Source of the DNA: Gyrodactylus bullatarudis
Lineage: Eukaryota; Platyhelminthes; Monogenea; Gyrodactylidea; Gyrodactylidae
DNA length: 64,000 bases
Direction: 5' to 3'
Assembly (NCBI GenBank): GCA_012064415.1
Contig: SSNU01000060.1
Span: 286,719 to 350,718, forward strand
The translations under genes and the position numbers were made by a program. Below the pieces are notes generated by a model. It searched no databases. It saw only the letters and a list, made by a program, of their open reading frames with translations, and was not told the origin of the DNA. Shown in pieces: positions 25,201 to 39,100 of this stretch. The number at the start of each line of letters is the position of its first letter. Position 1 is the stretch's first letter.

Positions 25201-28200
25201 AAAGCAAAGTTTAGGAGTTAAAATTTATGAAAAAAACATGTATGGCCAACCCACAAGGTTAGTTCTTGGTGAAATTAGATCTCTCTTCTGATTGGTCAAT
25301 CATTGGTTCTTGATTCAGCCAATGAGAGGTGATTACATTTTATATTGATTATACAATTAATTAGTAATTATTGATTATGAAATATCAACTCACGAGAAAA
25401 GCATCTCTCGGCTGAGTGTGTTGGCCAAAGATCGTAGTAAAGAGGTTGACAATATCAATACAAACATGTTGCTCCAGCCCAACAAGAACATCGACCAATG
25501 CCTGGATTCTCCTAAGCAAATCTGAGGGTTTAGTTATGATAAAGTCTTCATTCTTTTCACCACTAGGGTTTGGTCCGGAATTTGTTGATCTGTAAACAAT
25601 TTTATCATGATTCATTATATTTTCCGGTAAATAAGAATCATTTTCGCACACTTTTTTCCAAACTTGATCTGTTTTCTTAAATATTTTACCATGTAAAATA
25701 CAATTTATATTAAAACATATGAGTCAATAGGGATTCTCATCCATTTTGGTTACTCCAAACGTTTTGATGGTGATTGTCTTCAGCAGCTCATCAGACACAA
25801 AATACTATCTATATATTTTCATGGTCTCATCCCTGAATCTAAACCTGACTAAAAATTAGATCAATTACTCTATTCTTCTGATGATTTTCAATATTTTATT
25901 ATCATAGGTCAGGTTCTTGTATTATACTATCCTCGAATCTGATTGGACAAAACTTATACGGATGAGATCATGAAAGTATATAAATTGTATTTTGTGTTTG
26001 ATGAGCTCTCTTTGTACCACTGAAGAAGGTTGAAGTGACCTAACCAATTTTATTACAAAACCAATTTTAGATCATTTTTTACTGAAACCGAAATATTTAT
26101 ACATGTTAGAATTAGAATAACCAAATCGGCATAGGCCCCTGAAAAATTATTTTTCGAATTTCTCGATGTCAATAAAAGTAAAAAATAGACTTACACCAAC
26201 AGAGTATACTTGCCAAGGATATCAATGAGCCGTGTTTGTAGTTCATTCTGGAGATATTCTCTCGGCGTGATAATCTGATCGAAGATCTGAAGTTCCTTAT
26301 GATGGTTTATTGTAGCACAGAGTTGAGTTAGGGAATAGAACGTCTTGTCAAAGTTGGTCTGTTCCTCTCGATTACGCTTGAAACTCTCATAACCAGGCAG
26401 GTCGTCGAGACTAATTGATTTTTTATTTGTCATCAAATCGGATTCTGTCATGCTGGGTTGGATTTTACCCTTTGAAGTGGCTAGTTTCTTCTTTTTCTTC
26501 ATCTGCTTCTGTTCGAACAATAGGCTAACGGCATTATGTGGGCTAAGCTGATCAGATAATTCACCGAATTCATCTATTCGAATCAGGATGTAATTGCAAG
26601 TATTCTCAACAACATTGTTCAACAACTGCTTAGCAAGACGCACCGAGTCCTTTCCGATAAGTTGGCGTTCCTCAGGACACATATTGTGACACGCCAAGAC
26701 CAGTTGACCACAAATGTTTACAAAAACAATTGAGAATCGCATTAGTGATGGTTGCTTACACGAGTCAATGCTGAGCTCTTTGAATTGCTTCTGGTAGAAA
26801 TAGAAACTCGACAAATTCCCGGTCTGCTTCAGTAGTTCATCGATGTAGTCGACAAGTTTTGTGTGGAATATTGTCGAGTGAATATGCTCGAATAGCCGAC
26901 GATATTCATTGAAATTAATTGGGGATATATTTGAGGTGAGAAACGTCTGCAGACGTAACCAGTCGAGACGAGTGGATGAAAAGTCCGGGTTGACTTGGTC
27001 ATCTGATATTTGCGAAAGGATTCCATTGAATATTTTAATTTCCTTAATATCAAGACGTGGTAAAATTTCCCGGAGCATCTCTGAAATGCCTGGATTGTCA
27101 AAGGTTTTCAAGAGTTTAAGGTAAAACTTTTGTATAATTGGTGAATAACGAAGAACTAAATTCTTTAATTCATCAATGTAGAATAGAATTTCTGGGAGAT
27201 TCAATCCTATAATTCGATCATTTATATTTTTCGTTGTAACATTGAAAGATGTATTCTTTTTCGTGGGCGGATTAGCAACATGGCGCAAGAGCCAATTAAT
27301 TTCATCGGTAGCATAAGAAATACTCCAAAATGCCCAAAATGCTTTAGGTCCCAGGAGGCCGGGATCATCAGCAAATACCAAGTATAAATTACGTAAGGCT
27401 AATTTGAGATAATTCCTTCGGTCTGAGTGGATTTCTGGTGCATGAGAACAGGCTGAATTTAGAGTTTCCTTTAATTCATTGATCTTTTTACTGCCTAATT
27501 TTGGCGCCAACTGTCCTTCAAATACAATGGGAATTAATGAATGGATAAAAATCACTTCATCTCTATACAATGAAACTACATAAGAATTTTTCATGGCATT
27601 CTTGAATCGATTAAAGGCGTCTTCATCAGTCAGCTCTGGTGCTATCAAAAGATAACCAAAGATGATCCATCTTTCAAGAGTTTCATAGGTTATCAATTCA
27701 CAGGATAACCGATCTGATAATACCGTATGTGACATTGATTCAGGGTCAGAGAGAATATTAAGAAATCCACCATCAGCCCAATTCTTCGCTCTAACTGTTC
27801 TGTGGACAAAAAACTCATTCAATGAATTCAAAGCAACAAATAGTTTACGATTGTAGGGCTGGATTTCTTGTTGCAATGCCTTGATTGTATTTTCTAAATT
27901 TTCAGTGAAACGTTCAGCCATTCTAGGAAAGCTTGGCTCAGATTTTCCATTTGTTTGTTCGTAATAGTAATTGAATAAAGCCATAATTGGTTTGATTTCA
28001 GGTATGCGAGTCAGAAAAATCATCAGAGCAAAATGGTTTGAAATCATCTCAAGATAGAGTTTTGTAAGATCATGATTTGTAGTTATGTCTAAAATTATTT
28101 GAGCAGCACTAAAGAGAGGGAGCAATTCAGAGATATGATCATTGAGATTCAGAATATCCACAAGGTTAAAGTAGAAGGACGAAAGTTGAGGGAGAATTTC

Positions 28201-28458
28201 CTTTTGAAAGGAATTGAAACCATTCAGAGCTGAGTTACTACTTTTTATTTCGGGATAGGGGAATTTTCGTAAAAGTAATTTCCATCCAGACTCAAACTGC
28301 TTATCTCCGCCAGGTAGAAATGAAGGTCTAAGTTCCTGATTATTGAGAACATTTTTCATAAAATGAATCCTTGTCATTAAACCAATCTGACGGTCATTGA
28401 GGATGAAGAGCTTTTCAGAAAGCTTCATGACCTTTGAGGAACTATTGTAATCAACCAT
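9766..28458 (-). CDS. NCKAP1: NCK-associated protein 1 (HEM/NAP1), WAVE complex subunit, 7 exons
   Basis: The gene codes for a HEM-family protein of 1278 residues, a core subunit of the WAVE regulatory complex that controls Rac-driven Arp2/3 actin assembly at the plasma membrane. Exons: 26195-28458, 25394-25589, 24877-25069, 24416-24672, 21916-22108, 16336-16598, 9766-10236. All borders are GT..AG and the phases join without a break (2, 0, 1, 0, 1, 0). Alignment with the vertebrate protein, recalled from memory, runs end to end: LAEKLTILNDRG-like start, DPGLLGPKA, RLDWLRLQ, CPEERQLIG, TPREYL, LLRRIQAL, IIGPLGMRF, CSNNTHCISYA and EFLALCSS. The protein is about 150 residues longer than the human one. 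Part of the excess is a Gln/Asn-rich C-terminal tail. It is divergent from the DDX5-type gene, with 140 bp between start codons. Confidence 0.95.
10830..11110. repeat. Family A dispersed repeat copy
   Basis: Contains GAACTTTGAGCTGAA, TTTATTGATTTGAAAGTG, GGATCAAGATTAGACAAG and GATAATTCAAAATCTCTCG. The same modules recur near 14640-14990, 15680-15740, 20820-20925 and 40320-40650. It has no coding capacity. Confidence 0.6.
13563..14011. mobile_element. Inverted-repeat DNA element (non-autonomous), copy 1
   Basis: It begins GGCTAGGGAGAAATTTTT and ends with the inverted AAATTTCACCCCAGCC. Inner arms also pair: AATGATTCTCCATTATGTCA near 13659 pairs with its complement near 13886-13906. A truncated second copy lies at 48151-48440 with about 85-90 percent similarity by eye. 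No clear target duplication is visible, so the superfamily is open. Confidence 0.65.
14521..14995. repeat. Family A element with 105-bp inverted arms
   Basis: It starts with the shared terminus GGTTGATATGAAGTTGG and contains inverted arms at about 14631-14735 and 14890-14995. Each arm carries TTGGCGCCAAA, the AACTTTGAGCTGAAA segment and ATCAAGATTAGA. This is a non-autonomous element able to fold back on itself. Confidence 0.65.
15670..16105. repeat. Family A element interrupted by a hairpin insertion
   Basis: It reads CTTTCAAATCAATAAAAATT ... TTGGCGCCAAAT ... and ends TAGATTCCCAACTTCATATT, the shared terminus in reverse. The hairpin element at 15873-16010 lies inside it, and TTGAGATTTCTG occurs on both sides of that insertion. 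Confidence 0.6.
15873..16010. repeat. Hairpin element, 36-bp stem
   Basis: The left arm 15873-15908 (AGGTTGCTGACTGAAAGTCA...) pairs with the right arm 15975-16010 at 35 of 36 positions, with a 66-base loop. It is most likely a small foldback transposon. The long loop argues against a microRNA precursor. Confidence 0.7.
16336..16598 (-). CDS. NCKAP1: NCKAP1 exon 6
   Basis: Acceptor TTTCTTTAG, donor GTAAGT. It codes VPSNLDYTLCGIV ... SSLMIVMIATTFPKIM ... CSNNTHCISYAITSIL. The last part matches the vertebrate EGHCNNIHCLAKAI region. Confidence 0.93.
16599..21915 (-). other. NCKAP1 intron 5 with repeats
   Basis: This 5.3-kb intron contains family B fragments (about 16655-16790 and 17280-17460), the hAT-like MITE at 18424-18981, a CA-rich patch near 19800-19850, and family A pieces near 20815-20930. 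The phrase CTCTATTATGTCACTATCTAAGAAAT occurs twice (near 17115 and 20718), marking another shared repeat. No coding exon was recognised. Confidence 0.65.
18424..18981. mobile_element. hAT-like MITE
   Basis: This 558-bp element has imperfect inverted ends, TAGAGCCTCAAAAAAGTACT on the left and the complement of TAGGGCCTCAAAAATAGTAC on the right. A perfect 8-bp duplication, CTGATAAG, lies at 18416-18423 and 18982-18989. An 8-bp duplication and ends starting TAGRG fit the hAT superfamily. The subterminal motif GTACTATTT recurs at least six times, as hAT transposase-binding repeats often do. There is no coding capacity. Confidence 0.8.
21916..22108 (-). CDS. NCKAP1: NCKAP1 exon 5
   Basis: It codes ERAPYLMDTLKMVQANL ... 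SNISSTM. The acceptor is CAATAAG and the donor GTACGA, both weaker than the others in this gene; phase and homology support them. A large inverted repeat begins 38 bases upstream of the exon. Confidence 0.85.
22109..24415 (-). other. NCKAP1 intron 4
   Basis: This 2.3-kb intron is notable for the 188-bp inverted repeat at 22146-22615. The rest is AT-rich. The open frame at 24161-24448 (plus) has no recognisable similarity and is probably chance. Confidence 0.6.
22146..22615. repeat. Near-perfect 188-bp inverted repeat (foldback)
   Basis: Arms 22146-22333 and 22428-22615 are reverse complements with only about two mismatches, separated by a 94-base spacer. The spacer resembles family A (TTTGTTGATTTCAAGG, CAGGATCATCATTAGACAAA). 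The element lies in NCKAP1 intron 4, 38 bases from the start of exon 5. In the pre-mRNA it would form a very long hairpin. Confidence 0.9.
24416..24672 (-). CDS. NCKAP1: NCKAP1 exon 4
   Basis: Acceptor TTCAAG, donor GTAAGT. It codes PLGMRFISDQLVQDV ... KGLIMQSTHSVVK, and is followed by a 2.3-kb intron. Confidence 0.93.
24877..25069 (-). CDS. NCKAP1: NCKAP1 exon 3
   Basis: Acceptor ATTCAG, donor GTGAGT. It codes GELTMTGHYAQWYCEIFL ... MKSFVTTV ... ALAQIIG. The exon ends in phase 1 and splices to IIG-PLGMRF. Confidence 0.93.
25394..25589 (-). CDS. NCKAP1: NCKAP1 exon 2
   Basis: Acceptor TTTACAG, donor GTGAGT. It codes STNSGPNPSGEK ... KPSDLLRRIQALVDVL ... QHTQPRDAFL, matching the vertebrate KPSELLTSVRAYMTVL segment. 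The exon ends in phase 0. Confidence 0.93.
25785..26007. repeat. Foldback element in NCKAP1 intron 1
   Basis: The left arm 25785-25832 (AGCTCATCAGACACAAAATAC ...) and right arm 25960-26007 (complementary, ending GATGAGCT) form an imperfect 48-bp inverted repeat. Outside the arms both sides carry CTTCAG-type phrases. It is a decayed MITE-like element. Confidence 0.6.
26195..28458 (-). CDS. NCKAP1: NCKAP1 exon 1 (residues 1-754)
   Basis: This single large exon holds 60 percent of the protein, starting MVDYNSSSK. The open frame runs a few codons into the intron. The donor GTAAGT (26194-26189) ends the exon in phase 2, which joins exon 2 to give LLV-STNSGPN. Confidence 0.95.
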
Positions 28459-28598
28459 TATTAAACCAATAATTTATTAGAATAACATTTTCTATATTAT
28501 TTTTAAATAATTTATATATAAAAACAATAAGAGTTTTCTAAATGTGTGTTAAATGTTTTTGGTCTGCCATGACAGCCGCATAATTTAATTCATCGAGA
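28459..28598. promoter_or_regulatory. Putative bidirectional promoter NCKAP1 / DDX5-type helicase
   Basis: Only 140 bases separate the two divergent start codons. The stretch includes AAACCAATAAT near 28465 (CCAAT-like) and a TATA-like TATATAAA at 28515-28522, about 77 bases before the helicase start. Both 5' untranslated regions must be short, or extra upstream exons would have to overlap the neighbour. Confidence 0.65.
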
Positions 28599-31205
<2,607 letters not shown>

Positions 31206-33156
31206 ATCTCAAAAGATTTTTTCTAATTAACTTTATGAATTAATTTAAAAATACATAAAAGAATCATTCAAAACTCAAATCAACAGTTTGTTATTCTTTT
31301 TGCTTATAGCCTATTTTAGCCTAGTAGTTTAACTCGACAGTAGAAAGATGAAAATATATTCTATTCAATTTCTATTTAGCTTCTATAGACCTCTATGGTT
31401 GTTGAGATCAATAAAAAATCTTCATTGAAGAATAGCTTAAATCGTTATATTTAGTCACTCGGTAACTCAGTCAAAACCTATAAAAAAACTAAATACATTC
31501 TCATAATAGAAATTCTGTACTAGAAATGAAGTAAATTAGATTTAATATGACGAAAATTTATTCTCATTTTAATAAGTTTACTACTAAGTACATATACGAT
31601 AAAAAAAAGAAATTTTATTTTAGAAAGATTTATCAAGTTTAGATTCATTGATCTTTAATAAAAATGAAAAAATTGCGATTTTTTCTCAATAACCTCGACA
31701 TAGCAATCCGTTCAATGGCCTCTTTGTTAAGATGGGCTTAGATCCGTCGATAAATGGCTGTCAGTCCAGTGAACCACAGCAAGAATCCTTCGGTTCACAT
31801 GACTTTCTTCAGTGTTATCTAACCTTACCCCTAGCTAGAATCCTGACATTCTGAGACATGGAATTGGCAAAATGATACACGTTCTACCGCATATTCCAGC
31901 TAGTAGTACAACATTGTACTACAATGTTTGATCAGGTCTCTTGTTAGGTCAAACAATTAATGTTTAAGGAGACCTGGAACGGCTCCCACAAGTTATCATG
32001 CTGCTATGGAACTTTGGAAGTGTAACTTTCCTTTTATTATAATCAATTCACTTGGTTAGTTACTTTAGTAAGATTGTCCACTATTTTTTCTTCCTCCTTT
32101 TTCAGTTATTCAACTAAAATATTGATGCTTTTCAATTCTAGAAATAACTAATAAGTACAAACAAATAGAGTGATTAATTATCTTTCTAATGGTACCAAAT
32201 TTCTTCGAATTCGTATTAATTTTGGAGGATAAAATTTTTGTTCAAATTAAAGTCCCATTACATATCGCACAACCTAATACGATCAGCTCTCCTCTAATTT
32301 TGTCAAATGTTAACCAATTTTGTAGTGCTCTTCACTAAATTCGATTATTTGGCCTCTAATTACGTTGGATGAACTGGAACTAAACCATATTGACATAAAG
32401 ATGAGAATTTACAAAAGGTTTTCGTCAAACACTCAATATTTTTCTCCGGAAAGTCAGGAAAATTTTTTTTTTCAAATTCCATATGAAATAAGCCAATAAG
32501 TTGTGGAAATAAAAAAAAATTTCTAAAAAAATTCACTCTGACCAAAATTAGGCGGTTTTTTTAAATTTCGAAAATGCAGCAAATTTCCACTTTTTCAACT
32601 TTTGAGCTCAAAATTTGAATTTATTGATTATCACGATGGGGAACGATCCAAAATTTAAAAGCCTAAATTTTACTTGAAAACAGTAGACTCCTTTCTATCT
32701 CCACGGTCCAAATCGAATATCTGCATTTAACTGCTTCAAATCTTTGTAAAAAAAGTAAATTCTCATCTTCATTTAATTAAGTCTAGCTTCAGTATATATG
32801 ACCGGTACTCTAAAAGTAAAGTTTAGCCAAGAGATTAGTAATTTTCCCTCCAACCATTGATAAAGAACACATTAATCCCTTCCTACATATTCTGTAGATA
32901 ACATGGTGACGAATACACTTCTCTTCTATAGATTAAAAGAAGATTAGTATTTGAACACACCAAGAATGAAAATACCCTCTGATTGTAAGAAATTTTTAGG
33001 CATGGCTTCCTCCCTATTTAGGTTAGTCGTTTTCTTTTGATAGAAAAAAACACATCTCTCTTCAACCAATCAGGGATCGAGAAAATGTTTCAGCTGAATA
33101 TCAACCAACAATCTACAGGGTTGGATTCAGAGTGAAAATTTGTCGATTGAACAACA
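31206..33156. other. Intergenic region between helicase and LIM gene
   Basis: It contains the helicase 3' UTR with AATAAA at 31410-31415, an unexplained GC-richer tract at about 31690-32040, and a family B element at 32391-32776. The last 100 bases before the LIM gene hold CCAATCAGGGATCG (near 33066), a possible promoter box. Confidence 0.5.
32391..32776 (-). mobile_element. Family B non-autonomous element with inverted ends
   Basis: The ends are TAAAGATGAGAATTTACAAAA at the left and the complement GTAAATTCTCATCTTCAT at the right. The interior holds the family B core (GAATATCTGCATTTAACTGC) and CTGACCAAAATTAGGCGG. The copy at 43840-44233 has the same layout. It is a short DNA transposon of unassigned superfamily. 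Confidence 0.65.
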
Positions 33157-36100
33157 ATGCCGTTTGTACCAGTGAGTATTTTTCTCTATTTCTTGTTTTA
33201 CTCATTTTATTTTTTCGAATGAAATTTGAATCATTTATTTTTTTTATTACACAGTCTAGAAAAATAACATTTTTTTCCTGTATACTCAGAAAAATTTTGA
33301 CAGTATTTTTTTTGTTGTTAGAAATAAAATCTATATTGATAGTTTAGTGAGTAAATAGTTACTTTCATAAGTAGTATTTCTCAGATTATAGGATCGTTCA
33401 ATTTTAATCGAAGATTTAGAGAATTTTTTTATGATGAATGCGGAGTCCGCATTGCGGACCCATAAAGGATTGAGACCAGACATCGAGATGCGAGCATTAT
33501 ATGAATTGAGTTCGGGAAAAAGAGAATAAAGAAATCTAATTTGAATTTTTACGATTCTTCTGGCTTGGTCCTTTTTTATTATTAAGGGTGAGACAAAGTC
33601 AAAGTATGTTCAGCTCATGTTGACTATTGTTTACCATTGGAAGAAAAAACTTCTGTTAACACGACTATTTTTAAGAAAATATGCTCATTTTTCAAATTTC
33701 ATTGAACTAAAAAAAGAGGTTTTTCTTGATCGGAATTAAACAAGAAAACCCAGTCCCCTTAGAGATAAGACTCAGCGCGTATCTAATCTATAGTAAACAT
33801 ATATGGCAGGCATAGACACGTTTAGTCTTTATTGAGACTCTTCAGTATATCGAATCATTGAGCATTGACAACTGAACCATATTTACAAGCTAAATTTGAT
33901 AAAAAATATTATTCTCCGATAAAGAAACTTGGAAAATGCGAAAATTTCCAGAATAGCAGAAACCACTTGAAGGCGAAGAATCAAATCAAAATGTTGGTGA
34001 TCCCTGATCACAAGCATTATTCTCTACGCGGACTATCTTAGACCACTTATCATCTGTCATCAAAAAACTTTTCATCTATTATGTACAGATCTATCATCTT
34101 TTAAATGTGTTTTTATTGACAATCCTCTCTTCGATTTATCTAACATGTGGAGTAGTAGATATCTTTTGGGGAATTGAAAGGAAATCCAAATCATGTCTTA
34201 TTTCCATGTTACTATGCTATTGCAATATGTCTTTTACACAACATGTAACTCTGTATTTATTATCGAATGAAAAGTAAATAAACAGATTGAAAAATGAAAA
34301 TCAATGAACATATTACTTTCCAGCTGGGAAAATGACTAAAATGAAGATCAACATTTCTATGTGATTCCCATAGATAGAGAGAATGCATTGCGCTAGGAGA
34401 ATAAAAGTCAAGAAAAATTAATCTTTTCCTTCCCACACACTATTGAAATGAACAGATATCTTTTCTTCTTGTGTCCAAACTTTTTCCATCAATCAATACC
34501 TCTTAAAGAAGACAATGTGTGTAGCAGGTCTTTGACATAGAAGATTATTATTTATTTCACATTTTAGGTTTCATTCTAAAACCGATGATGCTGGTTATAA
34601 GAAGCTTTTATGGTTTGTTTAAATTTGCAATCTTAAAATAATAGTTGGAGATTGTATCTTAGGCAGCTTCCCTGTAAATATCCTATGATATCATTTGATT
34701 CAGATCAAATTAAGGTTTTCATGTGTAATTAAAAACGTTTTAATGCATTTTAATCAAATTGAATTATACAAAATTTATTTTGATTTGTAATAAAATAAAT
34801 CTTGAAAGAAAGCTGATTAGGGTCATGGTTCTTGTCGAGTATTGAGAATGGTTTCGGCCTTAATAAGAAGATTTTGACTGAGCTGAATGCTTTAGGTAAA
34901 GTCTAATGGTGGCTGCAGCCGGATCGTAAGTTTTCCATAAAGTGGACTTATCTGTAACTGACAGCTACGTAGGGTGCCTGCATAAATAATAAAGCTTTTA
35001 ATTATCCAAGAATTCTAGGTCTATCTATTATAGACTGTATGAATTCCCCTTGGTAAAATAATTTAGCTAAATTCTGGATTTTTTAAATTCTAATACTTTA
35101 ATTATTTGCAGCTTTAACCCCTTAAAGAATCCCAAAGAAAATTTTTTCAAGGTACGCCGACGAGATTGAAATTTTTGTATGGTTTCAGAATACTCTGATA
35201 ACGAAACCAACTATTAGTTTAAGAAATATTGTCTGAAAAATGGCCTTTTCATTTCAAGATTCTCTCACTATTTCAATTGTATACTTTGGCATATTATTCT
35301 TCGTAAGCGTATAAGGCATATGAAGACAGGTGCATTGAATCAAGACTATTAATTAGAATTTAAAATTAGATCAAATCTCAACAAAAAGGAAAGAGCACTC
35401 TCCTATCCGTTTATCTAGAGACACAAATCTTGAGTCTAAAACTCAATTAAGAAGGTTACTTCATAAATAAATATTAGTCTCAATATATTATTAATCTCAA
35501 AAGTAGCCCCAAATCTATTCGATAAACTCCAATAGAAGCTCCATGTGTTCGAAAATTTCCGAAAAGTAGCCCCAAAGTAATTTAGCCCCAAGATTAGCCC
35601 CATCGTAATTCAGTTAATCGAATTCTGAAAATTTAAACTTTTGAAAAATATTAATATTATTTGTTTATCATCTCTATCAACAATTACTTTGCTCATATTT
35701 CTCCATAAAAGCTTTATTGAAAACGTTTCTTTAATATTCATCTTCTTTCCACATCCTTAGATCTTATTCTTATTTTACGTGGTCGGTCTCTTTTCTTCTT
35801 TGCTTCAAACTCAAACACGCTTTGCTCTTCAAGATCGTCGAGATCGCAGAGGTTTCGGAAATCCTGGAATACATCGGGCTACTTTTGAGATTAACCCTGA
35901 ATATTAAATTCAAAACAGTATCTGAATGGATCTGAGTGAATAAAATTTTGATCAAACTTCCCATGTCTTTCTTTTCATGCCTATATATATACATTATTTC
36001 GATCACATTTGTGATAAACAAGTAAAATTTTACACAAGCAAAGAGAAAGAAATACACCCCAAGCAAAACATTCAAACATACAGAACCCATATTTTTTTAT

Positions 36101-39100
36101 TTCATGCTGAAAATTTTCTTTCTCTGATTTAATGATAAGAAAATGAAGACGGATAAGCTTGTTATGGAAGAACCTGTTTCTTTTTCCTTAAACAATTATT
36201 ATATTTTTATAATCTTTTTATGATTTGGAAACAATCCAGTAATAAAAAGTGCTTACTTTAGTGAAAAATAAAGTTTCCTAAATGGTTTTCCAAAAATTAA
36301 ACCCTCTACAGAAAAGTGTGCTCAATATAGTTTTTACTAATGAGTCTTCTAACACTTGCTTTAGTCACATTTAGATTTGATATTAAAACCAAAGCAATTT
36401 CATAATTCTAATTGCTTGACTACGAACAATCGTGAACGAAATGGATCAGAAGAGTGTAGTATTTCTCAAAAAATAGGGATGATTAAAAAAATTATTGTGA
36501 TTATTAAAGTAATACTCTGATAATATCACTCGAAGAAAATTAAGATTAAAATTCGAATGAAAAACATTACAAGATTACCCTGATAAAAATAGTTCCTAAA
36601 TGATCTGCTTTTGATATCTGCTTCTATTTGAAAACAAGATTGATTATGTGATATTTACAGAAAGAATTCCATTTATTTTTCTTCTCCAACCTCGTTCTAA
36701 CTTTGATCGATTTTTGTGTCAACAATCAAAATATCTTATCTTTTATAGATTTGTCTCAGATTGAATGTGATAAGGCTTTCTGAAATTTTTAAAATGGTAT
36801 ACTCAACGCAGTTTTTACTTCCGTAGGCTTAGACTTAGACCTTGAATCCGATGTATCTCCGGCTTCCAATAATTCCGAAAATTACAAACTTTCTCATCAG
36901 AGAGAGCTAATTCATTTAAAGAGTACCACAAGCCAAGTGTTATTTTACAAAAATCTCTATTTTTTCATAAAGAATCCGAATATTTCTAGGAATTCAAATC
37001 ATGTTCCCTAATTTTACAGTTAGATAATCAAAATTTTGATGATAACTAAAGCATGCTACTGAGCTTGGTTCTGATTGGTTGAAACATGGGAACCATCTCT
37101 CATTCCCTAAAATATCAACCATGTAGCTTCAAATGTACTTTTTTATTCTCGTCTCATGTTCAAACCCTCCCACACCAGGCACATTGATACTCTTTGCCTG
37201 TTCCCTTACTTGTACAAATCATTATTTCTATAAATATTTAATTTTCAAAACAAATAGATATCGCAAAGAGTTGGTTATTCGATTGTTTAGTTAAAATAGG
37301 TTTATAATAGAATGATAATGAAATTGGTTTAAAAATAAGATTAGGAAAGATGATCCGAAATTCTTACCAATTTTATGTCTACCCTTGAATGAAAAATCAT
37401 AATTTTGATGCAGTTATTTAATTAATGATCAAGACTCTTGGTTGTAGGAATAAAGATTAGATACAATTAATTAAATATCTCTGAATACATTCCAGTGCTG
37501 AGATATATCCACTTGAATTTTATAATTAATGAGATTTTTATAGTTCAAATCCCCACTAAAGACCCAGTTTTGATATCAAGATACATTTATGCATAAGAAT
37601 ATTTTGTACAATAATGAAAGTTTTAATTATTTTTCCAATACAAGCAGTTATCCGATATTCAGATCTCAGCAAAAATTCATTTATGCCAATGGGAGTTTTC
37701 ATACAAATGGGGTGTACATATCCCAAAATTTCGTTAATTTGAACTCAATTTCAAAAATCCTTCTTCTTATTACTCTTAGCCCTAGAATGAAATTTCAATT
37801 TTTCCAAATGGGAGTTTTTCATAGGGTTAATATGATTATAATTATAAATTAAATCTCAAACCTTTAGTATATAATGATGTAATTTCTGCAAATTGACGAG
37901 AGTATCAAAATTAGCAGTAACAATATAGAATATAAAAAAATAACAGGGGGTGTTTGTAGAAGTTTCAATAACTTAATCTAGGTTTAGTTTGTGGAAATAT
38001 CTATTTCTGTAGAAAATTTTTTCTGTAAAAATGCTTGTTCAAACATTCTATAATACAGGTAATTTTACAGATATTTTTTAAAGAAATTGCAACAAATTGA
38101 ATTTCTGTAGAAAGGAAATAATTCCTAATCTTGTCGAACAGCTAATTATGTGAAATAAATAAAACAAATACTTTTTTTATTTTGATAAAGTATTTTAAAC
38201 ACAAAAATTTCTGTTATACTTAATTCAAAAATATACAGAAATTTCTACAGATTCAGATACTTCCACAAACTCTATCTAGGTTTACTACCTTAAAAAGTGA
38301 CGGATCAAAACCAGTTCTAAAAAAGTCCAATTAAGAATGTTGACATAAATTCTCTTCGACAGTTTTTCTTTGTTTTAATATAAGGTATTTTCAAATAAAA
38401 CTTCAAGGATAAAAGTTGAATACAAACTTTGTGTTGCAAAGCATACTTTATTAAATAAATGTTTTGCTATTTTTTCACATCTCTATAGAAGATTGTCGTT
38501 CGACTACAATTCTTTGTTATCTTTTAATAACCAACTCTTCCGACAAGCTATGTTTGACTTCATACTCAAATAAACCAATTCATGTCAGAACAGATGAGTA
38601 GCAAAAAAATCAAAGGTCAAGAAAACATGAGTAAACTGAAATTGAGTGTTCCGTTCGATGAAAATACCTTTACATGTAAAAAATTATAATTTCGAAAATC
38701 AGGTTAAATTAGAGAACAGTTGTCCTCTTATTTCTCTCTAGGTTTACTTTGAATCGTGTTGTTCTTTTATATTATCGATGACATGAAAACTCACCCCAAG
38801 TCTCTTTGTCATTCAGAAAAATTACTGCAAAACAAGAGGGGGCAAATGTTCTATAGATAGCCAAAAAATAGACTTAAAATCGTCCTTTCTCATAAAGTGT
38901 TTTTAGAGCAACAAAATAATAGAAAAATGTTTCAAAACCGAATTCAGTTATTCTGATATGCTTGGATACTATACTTACTATTATTGTATGTCCAATTGAG
39001 AAAATTAAATTGGTGTAGGATTTATGTTATTTTTCTTTAAATTTTCAACAAGCAAAAGAGCTCTGTACAAATCAAAGAACAATGAAATAATATGTAGACA

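Noticed and set aside
38583..38690. Short frame MSEQMSSKKIKGQENMSKLK as a possible extra exon of the LIM gene
   Set aside because: No convincing acceptor or donor around it, and the LIM gene joins in phase without it.
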